Shown: positions 31,831 through 42,898, counted from the first letter of the stretch. The stretch: 64,000 bases of DNA from Tritrichomonas musculus (GCA_039105265.1 JAPFFF010000017.1:1860001-1924000), one strand, 5' to 3'. The notes: a model not told the origin generated them from the sequence alone. A program made the numbers and translations.

Positions 31831-34206
31831 CTACTTGCTTTCTAAGCTTCTCTTTGATAGAGCTTCTGCACATGCAAGGCCTTCTTTTTTTCCTATCCCT
31901 TCCCCTTTACTTGCCATTAAAAAATATTCTGATGCTCTTTCTTTACTCAATTTGACGCCAAAACCATATCTAAGCATATGTCCATATCTAAATTGGCCTT
32001 CGGTGCTTCCTCCATCAGCTGCCTTTTTGAAATAATAAGCAGCTTCAGAAAAGTTAACTGTAACACCTTCACCATGGAAAAGCATTTTACCATAACTTAC
32101 CATTTCTTCAATGTCTCCGTCATCAGCTTTCTGTTTGCAAATTAAAATTGGATCATCTATCCTTTTCTTTTGTAATTCGCTTTTTTGTTCATTTTTCTCT
32201 TGTTTTTTATTTTTTTCTCTACCTTGTCCTTTTTCTTGTTCTTCTTTTTCTTGTTCTTCTTTTTCTTGTTCTTCTTTTTCTGGTTCTTCTTTTTCTGGTT
32301 CTTCTTTTTCTGGTTCTTCTTTTTCTGGTTCTTCTTTTTCTGGTTCTTCTTTTTCTTGTTCTTCTTTTTCTTGTTCTTCTTTTTCTTGTTCTTCTTTTTC
32401 TTGTTCTTCTTTTTCTTGTTCTTCTTGTTCTTGTTCTTCTTTCTTTGGTTTTTCTTTCTTTAGCTTTCCTTTCTCATCTTCTTTCTTTGGTTCTTCTTTC
32501 TTTGGTTCTTCTTTCTTTGGTTCTATTTTCTTTGGTTCTTCTTTCTTTAGCTTTCCTTTCTCATCTTCTTTCTTTGGTTCTTCTTTCTTTGGTTCTTCTT
32601 TCTTTGGTTCTATTTTCTTTGTTTCTTCTTTCTTTGGTTCTTCTTTCTTTGGTTCTTCTTTCTTTAGCTTTCCTTTCTCATCTTCTTTCTTTGGTTCTTT
32701 TTCTTGTTCGCTTGCGTTTTGTTTTTGTTTCTCTTGTTCTTTTATCTTTTGTTTTTCTTTCACTCGGTTTTTGTTTTTTTGTTCTCTTATTTCTGGTGTT
32801 TCTTTAACTCTTGTTTCAATATCTAGCTCTCTTTTCGTCTGTTTATCTTTCTTTTGTTCATCTTGATCTTTTAACTTTGGCTTTCCTTTCTCTTGTTCTT
32901 TCTTGGGTTCTTCTCCTTGTTCGTTTGTATTTGGTTTTTCTTTCTCTTGTTCTTCTGGCTTTCGCTTTGTTGTACTGTTTTTGCTTTTACCTTGTTCTTT
33001 TTTTTCTTGTTTAGATATCACATGGGCTGAGGAATTTGCAAAAAATTTAGTATCGACGTCTTTTTTCATTTGTTTTTTGGAATGAGTTTGTCCAAAAGAG
33101 TTTATCGAGTCTCTGGATCCATATTCTTTATGTTTTCCTGAACCTTCTTCCTCTAGAAGTGATGAATTCGAGGAATCAGAACTTCTGCTTGATCCTTTTG
33201 AGCTTGATGGAGATTTTTTTTGTGAATTTTTTATTGATTTTTGATCTGGTTTTTCATCTTCTTTCTCATTATGTGCTATAGATTTGTACGAATCACTGCT
33301 ATCATGATCTGATAGTAAAGGAATAGATGTATTAAAAGCTCCTTCAATATAATTTAAATATTCATCTGCTTCTTTTTTATCAAGAAGGTCAAAGCTCTCT
33401 TGAAAAACTTCATCTTTTATAAAATTAACGATCTCTGCAAAAGTCATTCTAGAGTCTGGATCTGAATTATGGCAATCAAGATATAATTTTCTAACTGCTT
33501 CTGGAAACGTTGATATCCCCCTATCTGCATCTGGACGCTTTCTTAATATTTCTTTTTTGAATAACTGATGGATAATCAATGAAAAAGCGAATACATCAGC
33601 TTTAAAATAATCTGGGTCTTCGGTATTTTCTGTCGCACTGTCTACGTAAATCAAACTTTTCCCGTTTTCTTGCCCCTGCGTTATATTATGAATAATATTC
33701 AAAAATGAAACGTGTGGATAAAACATATCATCAAAAAGAATTCCTGATAGAGATAAATCGTTATAATATATATTATTATTGTGAAGGTATAGCATTGCAA
33801 AAGCAACTCCGACAATTGTTATATAAACTTTTGTATCTGTCCAACCTTTTGGTGTTTGATCATTCATAATTGAATGCAAAACGTCTTTAAGTGATTTATT
33901 TGGCATATGTTCAGTAATTATCACTGGGTAAGTATAAAAATCTTTTGTTTGCCTGGTCGGGTTATGAGTTTGATTTCCTTTTTTTGGGTAGATGTAGTCA
34001 ATAACTTTTAAAATTGATGGGAAATTTAATTTTGTAAGGAATCGTATACTCTTTTTTAGATCAGCCTCGTTTATTTTCTCAAATATCAGTTTTCCATCAT
34101 ATTCTTTTTGATCATATTGAATAAAATAATCAATTACAGATAGATTAGTTTTTCCGTTTGATTTTGGTTTAAAACGACTTATATCCATTTTTAATAATTT
34201 CGTCAT
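31831..34206 (-). CDS. Pseudokinase with long K/E repeat region and C-terminal Sel1-like repeats
   Basis: The protein has 791 residues from the chosen start (MTKLLKMDISRF, directly after TCA). The frame stays open to 34263, but that extension looks like AT-rich leader. Residues ~20-270 have a protein-kinase fold: TYPVIITEHMPNKSLKDVL as hinge and YLHNNNIYYNDLSLSGILFD in the catalytic-loop position. The usual HRDLKxxN is changed to YNDLSLSG and the DFG motif is replaced by SFL, so catalysis is unlikely. A Ser-rich stretch follows, then ~300 residues of repeats such as EEPKKEEPKK and EEQEKEEQEK. The C-terminal ~110 residues have two Sel1-like repeats (KADDGDIEEMVSYGKMLFHG, AADGGSTEGQFRYGHMLRYG). 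Kinase-plus-Sel1 proteins are typical of trichomonads and probably act as scaffolds. Confidence 0.8.
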   Translation of the reverse strand: MTKLLKMDISRFKPKSNGKTNLSVIDYFIQYDQKEYDGKLIFEKINEADLKKSIRFLTKLNFPSILKVIDYIYPKKGNQTHNPTRQTKDFYTYPVIITEHMPNKSLKDVLHSIMNDQTPKGWTDTKVYITIVGVAFAMLYLHNNNIYYNDLSLSGILFDDMFYPHVSFLNIIHNITQGQENGKSLIYVDSATENTEDPDYFKADVFAFSLIIHQLFKKEILRKRPDADRGISTFPEAVRKLYLDCHNSDPDSRMTFAEIVNFIKDEVFQESFDLLDKKEADEYLNYIEGAFNTSIPLLSDHDSSDSYKSIAHNEKEDEKPDQKSIKNSQKKSPSSSKGSSRSSDSSNSSLLEEEGSGKHKEYGSRDSINSFGQTHSKKQMKKDVDTKFFANSSAHVISKQEKKEQGKSKNSTTKRKPEEQEKEKPNTNEQGEEPKKEQEKGKPKLKDQDEQKKDKQTKRELDIETRVKETPEIREQKNKNRVKEKQKIKEQEKQKQNASEQEKEPKKEDEKGKLKKEEPKKEEPKKEETKKIEPKKEEPKKEEPKKEDEKGKLKKEEPKKIEPKKEEPKKEEPKKEDEKGKLKKEKPKKEEQEQEEQEKEEQEKEEQEKEEQEKEEQEKEEPEKEEPEKEEPEKEEPEKEEPEKEEQEKEEQEKEEQEKGQGREKNKKQEKNEQKSELQKKRIDDPILICKQKADDGDIEEMVSYGKMLFHGEGVTVNFSEAAYYFKKAADGGSTEGQFRYGHMLRYGFGVKLSKERASEYFLMASKGEGIGKKEGLACAEALSKRSLESK

Positions 34207-34317
34207 TGAAGATATTTTTAATATATAAGTAAATGCACAGAAAAGTGCTAAAAAAATTGACAAAAATTTTAAAATACAAAAAAGTTAAATAAAATAAAAT
34301 TATTTTAATTACATTCG
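34207..34317. other. Short spacer between two minus-strand genes
   Basis: An AT-rich gap of ~110 bp that must hold both the 3' end of the ankyrin gene and the promoter of the pseudokinase gene. Confidence 0.4.
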
Positions 34318-36888
34318 TCATTTAGAATTTTTTGATTTTTTCCGTTTATATTCTTGCATAACTTCTTGAGCTGTTTGTCCTGTTGCATCTTTTGCCACAG
34401 TATCAAGAGAAAGGTCGACAGCAGATGAAAGAAGGAAATTAAAAACTTCTTCAGCGCCATTTTTTGCAGCGACGTGAAGCATTGTTTCCCCGTTCAACTT
34501 GCTTCTTGCATTAACATCAAACTTTCCTGTTTTCAGGAGAATCTGTAAAATTTTGAGGCCATCATTGCTGCTTGCTGCTATATGAAGAGCATTTTCACCA
34601 TATTTATTTGTTGCATTTGCGTCAACACCTTCAAGGTTGACAAGAAATTCAACAACTGTAGGGCAATTAGACTTGACAGCGATTAAAAGAGGAGTCATTC
34701 TTTTTTCACCACGTACATTCAAATCAGCACAACAATAGGTAGATGAAGGACATGTAAAATTACTATCATCATCATCATCATCATTTTCGTTGGAACCTAA
34801 GCTTGCTCCTTTCTTTGATGGAACAGGCTTAGATGTTAATTTGGATGTTTTATTTTTACCGCAGAGTATCTTGACAATTTTAAGAAGGCCATATTTACTT
34901 GCTATAAGAAGAGGTGTCATAAAATTGTCAGCTCGAGCGTTTATGTCAACACCAGGTAACGAGCAAAGGTATTGTGCAATCTCAACGAAGTTATGTTTGC
35001 AGGCAACAAAAAGAGGTGTTTCTGCATTTGCATTCCTTGAGTTCAATTCAATACCTTTATGTTCGCAAAGAAGCTTGACAACTTTCAAATGAGCGTTTCT
35101 TACGGCATATTGAAGTGCATTGCCTTTCTCGTCAATTTCAATGTTAACGTCAACAATGAATTCATCATCGTCATTATTAGTAGTATTATATGTATTAATA
35201 TCATCTGTATTCGCATTATTATTATTTGGATTTTCATCTGTTTCATTTTCTTTTAAATTATCGTTTATATAAACTTTATTTGTTATCTTGCTAACAACAA
35301 TATTACTTTCATTTTCATTTTGATCTCTGTTATTTTGATTATTTGATGGTGGATTTAGAGTCTTCTTAGTAAGATGAAGAAGATATTCAACTATATCTGC
35401 GAAGCCATTTTCGCATGCAAGTTGAAGGCAAGTGTTGCCAAGGCTATTTTGCCTGTTAATGTCCATTTTTCGCTCTTCAACGAGGAAACGAATAGTTTCA
35501 AGCTGTCCAGCTTGCGCTGCAATTTGAAGAACATCCCAGTTATTAAAACGGGAAACGAGTTTAATATTGTTGCTCTCTTTAAGAACATCAATAAGGGCTC
35601 GAATATTATAAGATATAACAGCTTTAGAAAGAGAGTAAAAATCAAAATGTATCTGTTCGGTGTTGTGAATATATTCAGCGATTTTAATTTGATGAAATTC
35701 AATTGCGGTGTTCAAGCAGCGTACATCAAACCTAAATCCTTTTTCATAAAGTAATTCTATAATTTCTTTGCAGCCACCAGCAACCGCAAAACGCATTAAC
35801 TTGGAATATGGATCAGTTGATGTTTCTTCTGGGTATTCTAGACCCATAGAAAAACTTCCTTGCGACATATTACTTTTGCTATATGAATTTTTACGTGGAC
35901 GTATACTTTTAAGTGAGACATCTTCTTGACATGTAACATGAAGTTTTTTCAGTAAATATTTAAAAACTTTAACTGATCCGAGAAAAGCTGCATATTCTAT
36001 AAGTGTTGGGTACGTTCCAAACATTATATCAAATTGTGTTACTTCATAAATTGAGTGTGGAACTTCCATGTCAAAAGAATAGTATATATAATTGCAATAG
36101 TTATCTTCTTCCTCCTCAGCAAGTGGTTCAATCTCGCTTTGTGTACCACTTTTCTTAACTGATTTTGGTGATGAATACCCACTGCCATCTTGAGCATTGC
36201 AGTTAAACTCAATATTATAATGACTTAAATCAATATCGATACTAAATCTTTTACTATTCTGCTGACGTTTTTGTTGGGTCTTGATTGTTTTGACAAGACC
36301 TTCGACATCATCTTTTCTTATGACTTGAGCAATTATTGACTCATTTGCTCCACTTTTTCGGTAGATTTGGTGTTCGCTTAAATTTTTCGATTTTTCATTA
36401 ACAAATTCATAAAATTCTGGATTCGAATTGAGACTGTGCTCATATCTCCTAATCGAAGAGGCTTTAATTTCTCTATGAAAGAAAAAGAAGTGATCTTGAT
36501 TATCAACGTAGTAATCAAGATTCTTATCTAATTGTTGAATGGAAACAAGTTTATTATCGAATAAGAGTGCTAAAACTGGTTTATTCATTTCGAAAATGCT
36601 GAAAAGTTCGTCGGATGTGAAAAATTTTGAAATCGGCTTCATAATTGTCGCATTTGAAAGTAAAGAGTAGAACGTCTGAAATTTCAACGGCCTGCAAGAC
36701 ATTAGATTATTGACCATAAACAGAACTTTTCTAAGAAGAAGTTTATCTTTTAAAAATGGAGTTGAATAATTTAAAAATGTAATTGTTGAATCGATGTTTG
36801 AATCATTCAGTTCGAGAAGTTTGTCGTGTATTTCAAGTGCTGACGATAGCATCAAATTAAGTTGCTCTCTTGAATTAGATCTTCTCAT
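34318..36888 (-). CDS. Large ankyrin-repeat protein (trichomonad family)
   Basis: The protein has 856 residues. The N-terminal ~200 residues form the helical domain that precedes the ankyrin array in this trichomonad family; LALLFDNKLVSIQQLDKNL and FFFHREIKASS are characteristic. Ankyrin repeats start near residue 285 (TLIEYAAFLGSVKVFKYLLK) and run to the end. Good copies include DVLQIAAQAGQLETIRFLVE, TCLQLACENGFADIVEYLL, TPLFVACKHNFVEIAQYLC, TPLLIASKYGLLKIVKILC, TPLLIAVKSNCPTVVEFLV and TMLHVAAKNGAEEVFNFLL. Asn/Asp-rich linkers interrupt the array near residues 535-590 and 710-725. The end is a short Lys-rich tail. It is presumably a protein-binding scaffold. The ATG follows TCAAAAA, an initiator-like context. 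Confidence 0.9.
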   Translation of the reverse strand: MRRSNSREQLNLMLSSALEIHDKLLELNDSNIDSTITFLNYSTPFLKDKLLLRKVLFMVNNLMSCRPLKFQTFYSLLSNATIMKPISKFFTSDELFSIFEMNKPVLALLFDNKLVSIQQLDKNLDYYVDNQDHFFFFHREIKASSIRRYEHSLNSNPEFYEFVNEKSKNLSEHQIYRKSGANESIIAQVIRKDDVEGLVKTIKTQQKRQQNSKRFSIDIDLSHYNIEFNCNAQDGSGYSSPKSVKKSGTQSEIEPLAEEEEDNYCNYIYYSFDMEVPHSIYEVTQFDIMFGTYPTLIEYAAFLGSVKVFKYLLKKLHVTCQEDVSLKSIRPRKNSYSKSNMSQGSFSMGLEYPEETSTDPYSKLMRFAVAGGCKEIIELLYEKGFRFDVRCLNTAIEFHQIKIAEYIHNTEQIHFDFYSLSKAVISYNIRALIDVLKESNNIKLVSRFNNWDVLQIAAQAGQLETIRFLVEERKMDINRQNSLGNTCLQLACENGFADIVEYLLHLTKKTLNPPSNNQNNRDQNENESNIVVSKITNKVYINDNLKENETDENPNNNNANTDDINTYNTTNNDDDEFIVDVNIEIDEKGNALQYAVRNAHLKVVKLLCEHKGIELNSRNANAETPLFVACKHNFVEIAQYLCSLPGVDINARADNFMTPLLIASKYGLLKIVKILCGKNKTSKLTSKPVPSKKGASLGSNENDDDDDDSNFTCPSSTYCCADLNVRGEKRMTPLLIAVKSNCPTVVEFLVNLEGVDANATNKYGENALHIAASSNDGLKILQILLKTGKFDVNARSKLNGETMLHVAAKNGAEEVFNFLLSSAVDLSLDTVAKDATGQTAQEVMQEYKRKKSKNSK

Positions 36889-36953
36889 TTTTTGACCAAA
36901 ATTATATTTTTTTTTAAGTTTTTACTCCAAATGAAGCAAGTCAATTTATTGAC

Positions 36954-37242
36954 TACAGTATAGTAAAAAAATATGAAAACGTAAAAATATTATTCAAAAA
37001 GTTGGAAAACAAGCTTTTTCATAATAAACACTCAATTTTTTTGAGTAAATATTGTTTTATCGTCATTTGAAAAAGTAGCTTTTCCAGCTTTTTGAATTTT
37101 ACGAAAAAGTTCGAAAATCCATTTTTTCAAATGACGATAAAAAGAATTAGCCAAGCAAATTTGGCCTTATTTCTTTGAAAAAGTGTATTTTCCAACTTTT
37201 TTAGTATTTTTTGACGATTTCATATTTTTTTACTATACTGTA
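36954..37242. mobile_element. Tc1/mariner-type MITE, 289 bp
   Basis: The ends are TACAGTATAGTAAAAAAATA and its complement, so CAGT... is flanked by TA on both sides, as in Tc1-like elements. The arms match for about 70 bp with some differences. A second inverted pair nearer the centre (TCGTCATTTGAAAAA and TTTTTCAAATGACGA) makes the whole element nearly one palindrome. No gene is inside. It sits in the upstream region of the ankyrin gene. Confidence 0.75.
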
Positions 37243-37713
37243 AATAAAAAATAAAAATCTGAAAAAAATTCAATGAGAGAATTTTTTTCTCAAAAAGTGC
37301 AATTGTCTAATATATTTGTATTTTTTTAAACGGCTATGTACAGAAATTTGAATCGTTGGATTTTATGGCTAAAAATTTTTTTCTTGAATAAAAATGAAAA
37401 TATACCAGTATTTTCAAGATATTCATCATATTTAAAAAGGTGATTTAAAATTGTTTAATGTTTGGAATTAATTATAAGAGCAGGTGTTCTTTTCCTATAC
37501 ATATAAAAAACTAAAATAAAAGTTTCAAATAAATATGGAACAATTATATATGGTTTGTGATTACAACTTATCATTTAATTGAAATCACAATCAAATTATG
37601 TGAAATCCTTAATTAATATTTTTATCACATTGTGATAATAGCAACATAAGAGCTTATGGTATAAGAAATGATATAATAAGTTCTATCTTTAATTGTAGCT
37701 TTGAGTTTTATGA
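37243..37713. other. AT-rich spacer
   Basis: Nothing recognisable lies between the MITE and the tRNA gene. Confidence 0.4.
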
Positions 37714-37786
37714 GCATCTGTAGCATAATGGATAATGCGCCTCCCTTCTAAGGAGGAGATTCCGGGTTCGAGTCCCTGCAGATGCG
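37714..37786 (+). tRNA. tRNA-Arg (anticodon UCU)
   Basis: A 73-nt cloverleaf. The acceptor GCATCTG pairs with CAGATGC (37779-37785) with discriminator G. The D stem is GCAT/ATGC. The anticodon stem CCTCC/GGAGG holds loop CTTCTAA with anticodon TCT at 37747-37749. The T-arm has GTTCGAGTC. There is no intron. It reads AGA codons, which are frequent in this AT-rich genome. Confidence 0.97.
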
Positions 37787-37789
37787 TGA

Positions 37790-37796
37790 TTTTTTT
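37790..37796 (+). terminator. RNA polymerase III terminator of tRNA-Arg
   Basis: A run of seven T starts 4 bases after the end of the tRNA, the usual Pol III stop signal. Confidence 0.8.
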
Positions 37797-38052
37797 AAAA
37801 AAAATATATAAAAATGGGATACGTTTTTTTGTGTGTAATTACGTTAAAGAGAAAGAATCAAAACTAAAATATCCTATTATTTTTTGAATTTTTCATAAAT
37901 ATTATTTAAGAGATTATAAGCATAAATATTCATTTTCCAATAACAATAATTGTTATAAGCAAAAGCTAATTTATTATGTCAAAAACCTAATTGTTAATGA
38001 ATCCTCAATAGAATTTTGGTTTATAGGAAATTGAATTGCACATCAAGATTAA
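37797..38052. other. AT-rich spacer
   Basis: No feature is seen. It probably holds the promoter of the next gene. Confidence 0.35.
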
Positions 38053-38151
38053 ATAGATAACTTGACATCTCAATCATATCTTACCCAGAATTACTTGAAC
38101 ATTCTCGAGCGTAGGAGAAATTATAAACTTCATGTTGACAAACTTGTTTCA

Positions 38152-39537
38152 ATGAAGCCAAGTATTACTACATCAGAAATTCCTATGGCTCCTCGTGTGA
38201 AAGTATACATAGAAAAGTCTAAATCTTATCGTCGCAAACAAATGGAAATGGATAAACAATGTACCAGGGAAATCATGAGAAACTATCAAGAGAGACAAAT
38301 GCACACTTCAAATAAACGTAGAGAACAACTTCTTCGCTTAAATTCAATATCTAGAGACTGGGTTGCTGAACTCAATACTAGTCAACAAAAAGGATATACT
38401 TATAAGCGATCACAGCAATTAGATCATATTTCTAATCAAAATCAAACCAATGGTAGTTTGACTCCTCGCAAAAAGAAAACTCCTGCTGCTATAAGCATTT
38501 TATATCCAGACGATTTGCCAGACAATGATTCATCATTTGTAGTTCTTGAACCAGAAAATGGAATGATTGTTACAGATAATGAAGGCAAGAGCGTGGTGTC
38601 AAATTCAAATAAATCATTGTTACAACCTAATTCCAAACCTAAAGTAATTCAGCCTAAATCTCCACGAGTTAATCGTAATAGAACAAACACAAATGTTGTT
38701 CCGCCTACGAATTCAAATTCCCATCATTTTAAGAGGAATACCAATGCTATTTCAACGCAAACTGATCTTTATGAGCAGGAATATGAAGAAACAATTGAAA
38801 GTACTCAATCTTATAACGAAAACCATAATTCTAAAGATTTTAATGTAGAGGATAATAAAAGTGTTAATGAATTAAATAAGGAGATGAATTCTAAAGAATT
38901 TGATGAACTTCAAAATAATAATTATATAAATAAAAACGAAATTGATAAAGCCCAAAGTGATAATGAGAGCAAGTCAAACAAAAATAGTAATGAAGTCATA
39001 TCAAAGATGAATGGAAGTGAAAATGAATCAATTATAAGTGATAATGAAAGTGAATCAAATAAAAGTGATGATGAGAGCGAATCAAATAAAAGTGATGATG
39101 AGAGCGAATCAAATAAAAGTGATAACGAAAACGAATCAAATAAAAGTGATAATGAAAACGAATCAAATAAAAGTGATAACGAAAATGAATCAAATAAAAG
39201 TGATAACGAAAATGAATCAAATAAAAGTGATAATGATAGTAATTCAAATAATACTGGTGAAGGAAAAAGAGAAAATGATTCTTCAAATAGTAATGATAAA
39301 GTTATAGAATTGAGTAAAGGTGACTTTAGCAGTGTTTTCAAATCAGACTTTGAAAGTACTATGATTTCAGATTGTGAAAATGAAGAAAATAAAAATAACA
39401 ATATAGAAAATACAAAATCAAGAAATGATAAAATAGAGAAGTATGAGCATAACCACTATAAAAATGGCAAAGAAACTAATTCTAATGATGGTAGAAGCGG
39501 CTCAAATAATGATGAAGATGACTCCGATATATTTTAA
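38152..39537 (+). CDS. Disordered acidic repeat protein with basic N-terminal region
   Basis: From the first ATG the protein has 461 residues. The frame is open back to 38053 without an ATG, and that stretch (SYLTQNYLNILERRRNYKLH) looks coding and helical. The real protein may therefore start upstream through an unseen exon or a non-ATG codon. Residues 1-100 are basic and helical (YRRKQMEMDKQCTREIMRNY). The rest is low-complexity: a Pro/Ser/Asn region, then at least eight copies of an (S/N)ESNKSD-type acidic repeat (39035-39240), then Asn/Asp/Ser-rich sequence to the end. No enzyme domain is visible. The family is not recognised; a cytoskeleton-linked or nuclear scaffold role would fit but is only a guess. 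Confidence 0.7.
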   Translation: MKPSITTSEIPMAPRVKVYIEKSKSYRRKQMEMDKQCTREIMRNYQERQMHTSNKRREQLLRLNSISRDWVAELNTSQQKGYTYKRSQQLDHISNQNQTNGSLTPRKKKTPAAISILYPDDLPDNDSSFVVLEPENGMIVTDNEGKSVVSNSNKSLLQPNSKPKVIQPKSPRVNRNRTNTNVVPPTNSNSHHFKRNTNAISTQTDLYEQEYEETIESTQSYNENHNSKDFNVEDNKSVNELNKEMNSKEFDELQNNNYINKNEIDKAQSDNESKSNKNSNEVISKMNGSENESIISDNESESNKSDDESESNKSDDESESNKSDNENESNKSDNENESNKSDNENESNKSDNENESNKSDNDSNSNNTGEGKRENDSSNSNDKVIELSKGDFSSVFKSDFESTMISDCENEENKNNNIENTKSRNDKIEKYEHNHYKNGKETNSNDGRSGSNNDEDDSDIF

Positions 39538-39572
39538 TTTTTATAATTCAGATTTAAATAGTATATAATCAA

Positions 39573-40235
<663 letters not shown>

Positions 40236-40264
40236 TGAATGTGATTTTTATCTCTTTATCAAAA

Positions 40265-40887
40265 AATTGAATATAGCTTACAAAGTCTGTGAACTTTTAA
40301 CGGATATTTGACCATATATTGGCCTTTAAAAGTGCCAAAAAGGGTCTATATTGAAATACCCAGCATCATCAAATTTTATATCCTTGCTTATATTAAGGTT
40401 TACCATAGAATATTAATTGATATAGAAAAGTGATAATAGAGAAGATGCAACTTAAGAAGATTTTATTCACAAAAAGTTTGTTTTTCTGAGGTTTATGCAA
40501 TTTTTTTTTAGAGAGTTGCACCTACTCTGTGAATCCCAGACAGCAAATCAATTGATTTCGAAAAAAGAGATATCATTCTACATTCTATAAATGCATTAAA
40601 TGATGCATTGTGCTTAGAAAGAAAGAGAGATTCTAGTGTTTAACAATTGTTTTTTCTATGTTGAAAAAAATTAAGAAATAATCAGGTATGCTCAGGGGGA
40701 TCGGGGATGGGATGGGATCCCATAAAAATTTTGGGATTGGGACACGTTCCGTCTCTTATATTCCCAGAGAAATCCCGAATTCCAAACGATAGAAATTTCC
40801 TTGAATTTTGTCCCTGGAAAATTTGTTAGAAAATCCCAGGGACAATACTCGTGAAATTTCTATTGTTTATATAAATATATATATATA
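40265..40887. other. Non-coding stretch with a hairpin
   Basis: TTGTCCCTGG (40808-40817) pairs with CCAGGGACAA (40836-40845), a 10-bp stem with an 18-base loop. A GGGAT-rich patch lies at about 40697-40730. No gene is seen. Confidence 0.45.
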
Positions 40888-41112
40888 AAGATTATGAAGA
40901 TGAAGGCAAAAACGGTGAATAAGAAGATTGTAAAAATAATGATGATTGTGAAGAAAATGATGATGAAGAAGATTGTGAAAATTATGAAAAAGAAGAAGAA
41001 GATTTTGGTGATTATGAAGATTGAGAAGAAGAAAAAGAAGATGATGATTGCTAAAATGAAAAAGATGATGATTGGGCAAAAGAAGAGTAAGATTGAGAAG
41101 ATGATAATGTAT
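40888..41112 (+). pseudogene. Decayed acidic low-complexity coding stretch
   Basis: In the frame of GATTATGAAGATGAAGGC the sequence reads as a very acidic Asp/Glu-rich protein (DYEDEGKNGE, EDCKNNDDCEENDDEEDCEN, YEKEEEDFGDYED) broken by several stops. It resembles the acidic tails common in this genome and has lost its function. A purine-rich satellite of (GAAGAT)n origin is the alternative. Confidence 0.35.
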
Positions 41113-42525
41113 ATTTATAAAATACGAACTTCCCTCGTAAATGATGTTATGCTTTTTATAAAAAAACATATTTTTATTATTAAGAAATACCGTGTAAATC
41201 GATTTTTTTATCTTCGTGATTGATATGTGATATAAAAAATAAAGACAACGGGAAAATGTATGGGACAAAAAAGTGATATAGTCCCTGGAAGTCCAAAAAG
41301 ACATACCTGGGAATGGTGCAATTTCATTTTTTCCATACACTTGTTAATAATTATTGTCTGAGTATTAATATCTCATTTAGAATGTAGTTTATCATTAGAT
41401 ATTTTCATCTCGTTTATATTTTCCTCTTAAGGCCTACTGTATTTGGAGCACACTTAATTAAAAACTCAGTTGATAATACAAGTTCTTCATCATTCAATCA
41501 CCGTTAGAATAGAATACTATCGAGTATTGCATTCAATGAACTAGAGTAATAATTATCTTAAATAATAAAAATCCAAATATAATATCAAATTGCATTTATG
41601 ATGGTGGATGCCAAATCCTTTGTGATGATGATTAAATGTTTTATATGCTTGACTTGCGGAATGTATTGTATTTAGAAAGTGATATATATACCTCTATAAT
41701 GATTTTTTAGATAATTATTCAAACAAAGTTTTTTTGTTGGAGATAACCCACTAATTCATCGTTGATCACACAAAGATTAAAACAGTAAATGGTAGAGAAT
41801 TTTGATGTAAAATCATTGATTGATTTTTTAAATTCAAAAGTATAACTTCAGATACACACACGCACACACAAAAAAAAAGTTTTAATTGCCAATTCAGAAA
41901 AAGAATTCCATAATTTTTCCCAAATTATTAAGCTTGAATAATGTTAGATTCTTTAGAGAATTATGGCTTTATACAATTATATGATCTGAATCTTCAATGT
42001 GCCACTTTTTGTTCAGGCGTAAATTGTAATAATATGTATATGTCTTTGCAGATTGCTTGCCATTTCAGTTTCATGAAGATGTCAATACATCACTTGAAAA
42101 GATTGGCCACATTATGATGATACCTTTACAAGTTCATTTAAATTATATTATCAAGATGCTTGATGTATTTTTAATTCTTTTTAAAAATATAAGATTCAAT
42201 TGCTGGAGAGTAATAATACACTTCATTTTTCACTCGAAAAATAAGTCATATCAAAAATACATATATGTTCAGGTTTGAAATTAGCAGAGGGTAATATAAA
42301 AGGATAAGTAAATACTGATGCATCTAATATTTTTTGTGCTGATTTCAAAGACTCTCTATTTTTTCAGCCACTTTAAAAATAACCTCATTCAAAGTTTGAA
42401 TTTCAAACAAGAAAAAATTAATTTGAAGATTTTGATTTATTCTTATTGAGGTATAGGTATTAATACCTATTTGGAAATAGATTTTTTATTTGGTTTTCGA
42501 ATTTTGTGGTGATATTTTTTTTTTA
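41113..42525. other. AT-rich non-coding stretch
   Basis: About 1.4 kb in which I see only AT-rich sequence and a short CA run at about 41855-41870. Confidence 0.45.
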
Positions 42526-42898
42526 TCAAAGTAATTCATAATTCTCAATTTGTAATAGAAGTAGAGGCAATTTGTCGTGCATCTTGGATGCTCTGTCATT
42601 TCTAAAAACCATACCCGGTAAATTTGAATTTTTAAGTAATTGAGATTTGTCTTCAATTTCTGGAATTAAATGATAACGAACTCGCTTTAGAACATGTAAA
42701 GGATCAGATATCATTAGAGTTTTTGGCAACACAGATTTTATCACATAATTATTATGAAAAATATGGTTAGCAATGTTTGTCTCATGCATTTGACTAAAAA
42801 AAGTGTCGCCATCCGCAGCAAATGAAAATGTTTCATTTTCCAACTTTTTCAATTCTTTTGAAAGCTCCAACAAAATGTCCATAATAATTGAATTGGCC
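42526..42898 (-). pseudogene. Fragment of a repeat-family gene cut by the Polinton
   Basis: The frame runs without a stop from the Polinton edge at 42898 down to 42526, giving about 124 codons. It includes SFAADGDTFFSQMH and SDPLHVLKRVRYHL. The pattern of an Asp-Gly-Asp segment followed by a DPLHxLKRxRY block recalls a large trichomonad repeat family that I associate with transposase-like genes, but I cannot name it with confidence. The N-terminal part would lie beyond the Polinton, outside the window. The 6 bases just before the insertion, TTGGCC (42893-42898), are the candidate target duplication. Confidence 0.45.

Noticed and set aside
32111-33085. Long Ser/Phe- or Leu-rich open frames on the plus strand
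   Set aside because: They are the antisense of the K/E repeat region of the pseudokinase gene; the repeat keeps all frames open.
38922-39401. Ser/Leu/Phe-rich frame on the minus strand
   Set aside because: It is the antisense of the acidic repeat of the disordered protein gene.
40894-41223. 109-residue Lys/Met-rich plus-strand frame
   Set aside because: It is the wrong frame of a purine-rich stretch whose better reading is a decayed acidic sequence.
42057-42278. 73-residue plus-strand frame
   Set aside because: It has no ATG at its start, the composition of AT-rich spacer DNA and no motif.
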